Shown here piece after piece: positions 62,012 through 64,000 of a stretch of DNA of 64,000 nt. The notes beneath the pieces are model-generated. The model saw only the letters and a list, made by a program, of their open reading frames with translations, did not search any database and was not told the origin of the DNA. The position numbers and the translations under genes are program-made. The DNA is from Dechloromonas sp. (GTDB lineage Bacteria; Pseudomonadota; Gammaproteobacteria; Burkholderiales; Rhodocyclaceae): NCBI GenBank assembly GCA_028687035.1, contig JAQUAX010000011.1, forward strand, positions 80,016 to 144,015, given 5' to 3'. Numbering within the stretch: the first letter of the stretch is position 1; every line of letters starts with the position of its first letter.

Positions 62012-62748
62012 TCCATCCAGTGGCGAACCGACGACAGCTGCGCGGTATGCGTCAGGTCGATCTGCAGCGGCGTCAGCGAGGCGAAGCCGCGCTCGACCGC
62101 ATTGAAGTCCGTCCCCGGCCCGGCATCCGCGGCGGCGCCGGCGGCACCGACCCAGTAGACGGTCTCGTTGCGCGGCGATTTCATCCGGACCACGGGTTCG
62201 GCCTTGTGGCGACGTCCGAGGCGGGTCACTTCGACGCCGCGGAGTTGCTCGTACGGAATATCCGGCACATTGACGTTGAGCAGCACAGGCTCGCTGATCG
62301 GATTCTCGATGAAACGCTCGACCAGGCTGGCGGCGACGTGGGCTGCGGTGGTGAAATGCCGGCCTTCGAAACTGGTCAGCGAAACCGCGAAGGACGGAAT
62401 ACCGAGCAGATATCCCTCGGTCGCTGCCGCGACCGTTCCCGAGTAAATCGTATCGTCGCCCATATTGGCACCGAGATTGATTCCGGAAACGATAATATCC
62501 GGCAATTCATCGAGCATCCCGGTAACGGCCAAATGAACGCAATCGGTCGGCGTTCCATTGACGAAATAGAATCCGCTGGGCGCCTTTTTCAGCATCAGCG
62601 GCCGATCCAGCGTCAATGAATTACTGGCGCCGCTGCGATTCTGCTCCGGGGCGACGACGACGATTTCGCCGAAACGGGCCAGCGCCTCGGCCAGCGCGGC
62701 AAGCCCCGGGGCGAAATAACCGTCGTCGTTGCTGAGCAGGATGCGCAT
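62008..62748 (-). CDS. surE: 5'-nucleotidase SurE
   Basis: This 246-residue survival protein and nucleoside 5'-monophosphate phosphatase has the conserved metal site [19 protein letters not shown], the motif [11 protein letters not shown] and [20 protein letters not shown]. It opens the surE-pcm-nlpD-rpoS group and begins only 3 bases after the hns-like gene. Confidence 0.95.
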   Translation of the reverse strand: MRILLSNDDGYFAPGLAALAEALARFGEIVVVAPEQNRSGASNSLTLDRPLMLKKAPSGFYFVNGTPTDCVHLAVTGMLDELPDIIVSGINLGANMGDDTIYSGTVAAATEGYLLGIPSFAVSLTSFEGRHFTTAAHVAASLVERFIENPISEPVLLNVNVPDIPYEQLRGVEVTRLGRRHKAEPVVRMKSPRNETVYWVGAAGAAADAGPGTDFNAVERGFASLTPLQIDLTHTAQLSSVRHWME

Positions 62749-62751
62749 GAA

Positions 62752-63066
62752 TCAGACCAGCAGGTTATCCAGGGAACCGCCTTCGGCCTGCCAGGCCTCG
62801 ACCCATTTCGGCTTGCGGCCGCGGCCGGTCCATTCGAGTTCGGCATTCTGCGGATGGCGATATTTGACCTTGACCTTGCCGCCACCCGCCGCCTTGGGGG
62901 CCTTGGCGTCGAGCAATTCCTCGATCGAAAAACCACGGGATTTGGCGAAAGCGCGCAATTCGTTCAGCGCGTTTGCCTTTTCCTGCGTTTCGCGCCGCTT
63001 CAATTCGGCCGGAATCTGCTGTTGCAAGTCACGCAATTCGGCGAGGGAAAGGGTGGACAAATCCAT
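62752..63066 (-). CDS. H-NS-family histone-like protein
   Basis: This 104-residue nucleoid protein has an N-terminal coiled-coil dimerisation part (LAELRDLQQQIPAELKRRET) and the C-terminal DNA-binding motif (ELEWTGRGRKPKWVEAW). It has the short form common in betaproteobacteria. GGAGG precedes the ATG. It is placed 3 bases before surE, so it probably shares a transcript with the surE-pcm-nlpD-rpoS genes. Its promoter region carries a 16-bp palindrome and AT-rich DNA. Confidence 0.92.
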   Translation of the reverse strand: MDLSTLSLAELRDLQQQIPAELKRRETQEKANALNELRAFAKSRGFSIEELLDAKAPKAAGGGKVKVKYRHPQNAELEWTGRGRKPKWVEAWQAEGGSLDNLLV

Positions 63067-63093
63067 GATTACCTCCGGTTTTAAATAAGTGGC

Positions 63094-63109
63094 GACAATT
63101 TAAATTGTC
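63094..63109. promoter_or_regulatory. 16-bp perfect palindrome at the hns promoter
   Basis: GACAATTTAAATTGTC is a perfect palindrome 28 bases upstream of the H-NS-like start codon. On the minus strand it overlaps the candidate promoter TTGAAA-N17-TAAATT (-10 at about 63099-63104). It is a likely operator. Confidence 0.6.
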
Positions 63110-63137
63110 CCCGTTTATTTTTCAACGGATTAAATGA

Positions 63138-63161
63138 AAAAACCGGCCTGAGCCGGTTTTT
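63138..63161. terminator. Intrinsic terminator between tRNA-Pro fragment and hns
   Basis: AAAAACCGGC-CTGA-GCCGGTTTTT is a 10-bp stem with A/T tracts on both sides. It was presumably the terminator of the intact tRNA-Pro gene before the insertion. Confidence 0.85.
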
Positions 63162-63173
63162 CAATGAATCAAA

Positions 63174-63218
63174 TGGTCGGGGTGGCGGGATTCGAACTCG
63201 CGACCCCTTGCACCCCAT
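63174..63218 (-). other. Attachment site: 3' fragment of tRNA-Pro(GGG)
   Basis: On the minus strand ATGGGGT (anticodon loop) GCAAG and the rest of a tRNA-Pro through T-loop GTTCGAATC, acceptor CACCCCG and ACCA are present, but the 5' half is missing: the bases before the anticodon loop (ACCCTC) cannot pair with GCAAG. This is the crossover copy left at one end when an integrase uses a tRNA 3' end as attB. The complete tRNA gene should lie at the other end of the element. Confidence 0.85.
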
Positions 63219-63231
63219 GAGGGTAAAAGTG

Positions 63232-63340
63232 CATCCCAGAGCATCCAATAACATCCCAGCAACCAACACAACACATTGTTTTGTATGTAGAAAAAAGCCT
63301 TTACCATTCCAGCATCGTCCCATACAATCCAACCACATCC
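63232..63340 (+). repeat. Helically phased CATCC-type motifs beside the attachment site
   Basis: CATCC-like pentamers occur at exact 10-base steps in two groups: 63232, 63242, 63252, and 63306, 63316, 63326, 63336 (ATTCC, CGTCC, AATCC, CATCC), with consensus CATCCCA. They lie between the crossover site and the integrase gene, where arm-type binding sites for integrase or excisionase are expected. The 63219-63409 stretch has no gene of its own; two TGTGGGGGG copies lie near 63350-63369. Confidence 0.6.
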
Positions 63341-63409
63341 GGCAAAGTTGTGGGGGGAAATGTGGGGGGAATTCTACCCTACAGGCCTCCTCCAGACAAG
63401 GAGGCAGGC

Positions 63410-64000
63410 ATGAGCAAGCTGACCGTCAAGGAACTTGAGGCACTAGGCAGCAAGGACCACGGCACGAAACTTCGTGAAGATGGTGGCCTGATCGGGTCAG
63501 TGCGCAGCGGTGCCAGCGGGGTGTCAGTCTACTTTGATTGGCGCTACCGCTTCGGCGGCAAGGTGAAGCAAATCGCGGTCGGCGCGTGGCCCAAGCTGTC
63601 TCTCGCATCAATTCGCTCAGAACGGGACCGGCTGAAAGTGGAGGTCGACAGTGGCTCCGACCCGACAGAACGCCGCAAAGCAGAACGACTCAGAGTCAAA
63701 GTCGACCAACTGGAAGAGATAGAAAAACAACAGAAGCGGCTTGACGAAATCGTTGCCCAGCGAACAAAGCTCACTGTCCAGGGACTCTTTGAGCACTGGG
63801 CTGAGGTTGATCTTGTACGCCGCAAGGATGGAGGAAAAGAAGTTCGGCGCATGTTCGAGAAAGATGTGCTGCCAAAGATAGGCCCCCTCTCCGTCGAAGA
63901 CGTCAAAAAAGGCCATGTCACACTGGTCACAGACCCCCTGTTGGCAAGAGGCGTCAACCGGATGGCCAAAGTCGTATTTTCATTGGTACGGCAGATGTTC
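63410..64000 (+). CDS. Tyrosine-type integrase, N-terminal part (runs off the window)
   Basis: The open frame from ATG 63410 (ribosome site AAGGAGG) continues through the last base, giving 197 residues. The N-terminal DUF4102-type domain of P4-like integrases is visible (DWRYRFGGKVKQIAVGAWPK, LSLASIRSERDRL), followed by a coiled segment and the start of the core-binding domain (LTVQGLFEHWAEVDL, MFEKDVLPKIGPLSVEDV). The catalytic domain lies beyond the window. Codon use is less GC-rich than in the neighbouring chromosome. It faces away from the tRNA fragment, into the element. Confidence 0.88.
   Translation, partial: MSKLTVKELEALGSKDHGTKLREDGGLIGSVRSGASGVSVYFDWRYRFGGKVKQIAVGAWPKLSLASIRSERDRLKVEVDSGSDPTERRKAERLRVKVDQLEEIEKQQKRLDEIVAQRTKLTVQGLFEHWAEVDLVRRKDGGKEVRRMFEKDVLPKIGPLSVEDVKKGHVTLVTDPLLARGVNRMAKVVFSLVRQMF

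Noticed and set aside
63174..63250. A complete tRNA-Pro gene
   Set aside because: The acceptor 5' strand, D-arm and 5' half of the anticodon stem are absent, so this is only the 45-nt 3' fragment.

Overview
This is a gene-dense, GC-rich chromosomal window that reads like a nitrogen-fixing betaproteobacterium, most likely of the Rhodocyclales (Azospira/Dechloromonas/Azonexus type). The basis is a Mo-nitrogenase cluster with NifA/sigma-54 control, a surE-pcm-nlpD-rpoS string, a rimP-nusA-infB-rbfA-truB-rpsO-pnp string, and short H-NS-type proteins. The genus is inference from gene content and not from a search.

Layout. (1) 1-5046: the end of a small Gly/Thr-tailed protein, then a wza/yjbF/yjbG/yjbH (gfcE/B/C/D-like) exopolysaccharide export operon. 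(2) 5157-5741: a ParE/CopG-type toxin-antitoxin pair. (3) 5881-14376: draT divergent from nifH-nifD-nifK-nifT-fdxN-nafY-orf-lrv-orf. The nifH promoter is a clear -24/-12 site with an upstream NifA site. (4) 14364-20226: an oppositely oriented three-gene cassette of hybrid histidine kinase, PhnD-like lipoprotein and hybrid histidine kinase. (5) 20338-24536: a second NifA/sigma-54 operon, nifV-cysE-orf-nifW-nifZ-nifM. (6) 24551-25256: a PilZ protein and tRNA-Arg/tRNA-Pro. (7) 25334-34883: dksA, then pnp, rpsO, truB, rbfA, infB, nusA and rimP. (8) 34889-40904: rluB-scpB-scpA-(LpxB-N-like)-trpS-M50 protease-tsaC-type-PHP phosphatase. (9) 40992-45637: a tandem glycine riboswitch with an intrinsic terminator ahead of gcvT-gcvH-gcvP. 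(10) 45651-49109: an unknown protein, a DnaJ-like protein, a ureohydrolase, and small secreted, cytosolic and membrane proteins. (11) 49236-51948: a periplasmic adaptor and outer-membrane efflux pair without a pump. (12) 52133-54521: tRNA-Ser, lysC and a histone-deacetylase-family protein. (13) 54642-59528: moxR-DUF58-tgpA-type genes and mltB. (14) 59491-63066: hns-surE-pcm-nlpD-rpoS. (15) 63174-64000: the edge of an integrated mobile element, with a 45-nt 3' fragment of tRNA-Pro(GGG), phased repeats and a tyrosine integrase that runs off the window.

How it works together. Both nif operons carry perfect TGT-N10-ACA NifA sites and good sigma-54 promoters, so structural genes and maturation genes should switch on together. 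DraT would then ADP-ribosylate NifH when fixed nitrogen or darkness/energy stress appears; its partner DraG is not in this window. nifENX, nifB, nifA and nifUS are also absent and must lie elsewhere. The most unusual signals are an inverted repeat wrapping the nifH promoter and ending exactly at the nifH ribosome binding site, a symmetric nested palindrome centred on the nifV NifA site, the two-kinase/lipoprotein cassette between the nif operons, promoters whose -10 boxes sit in the loop of the preceding terminator hairpin (rimP, lysC), and helically phased CATCC motifs beside the integrase.
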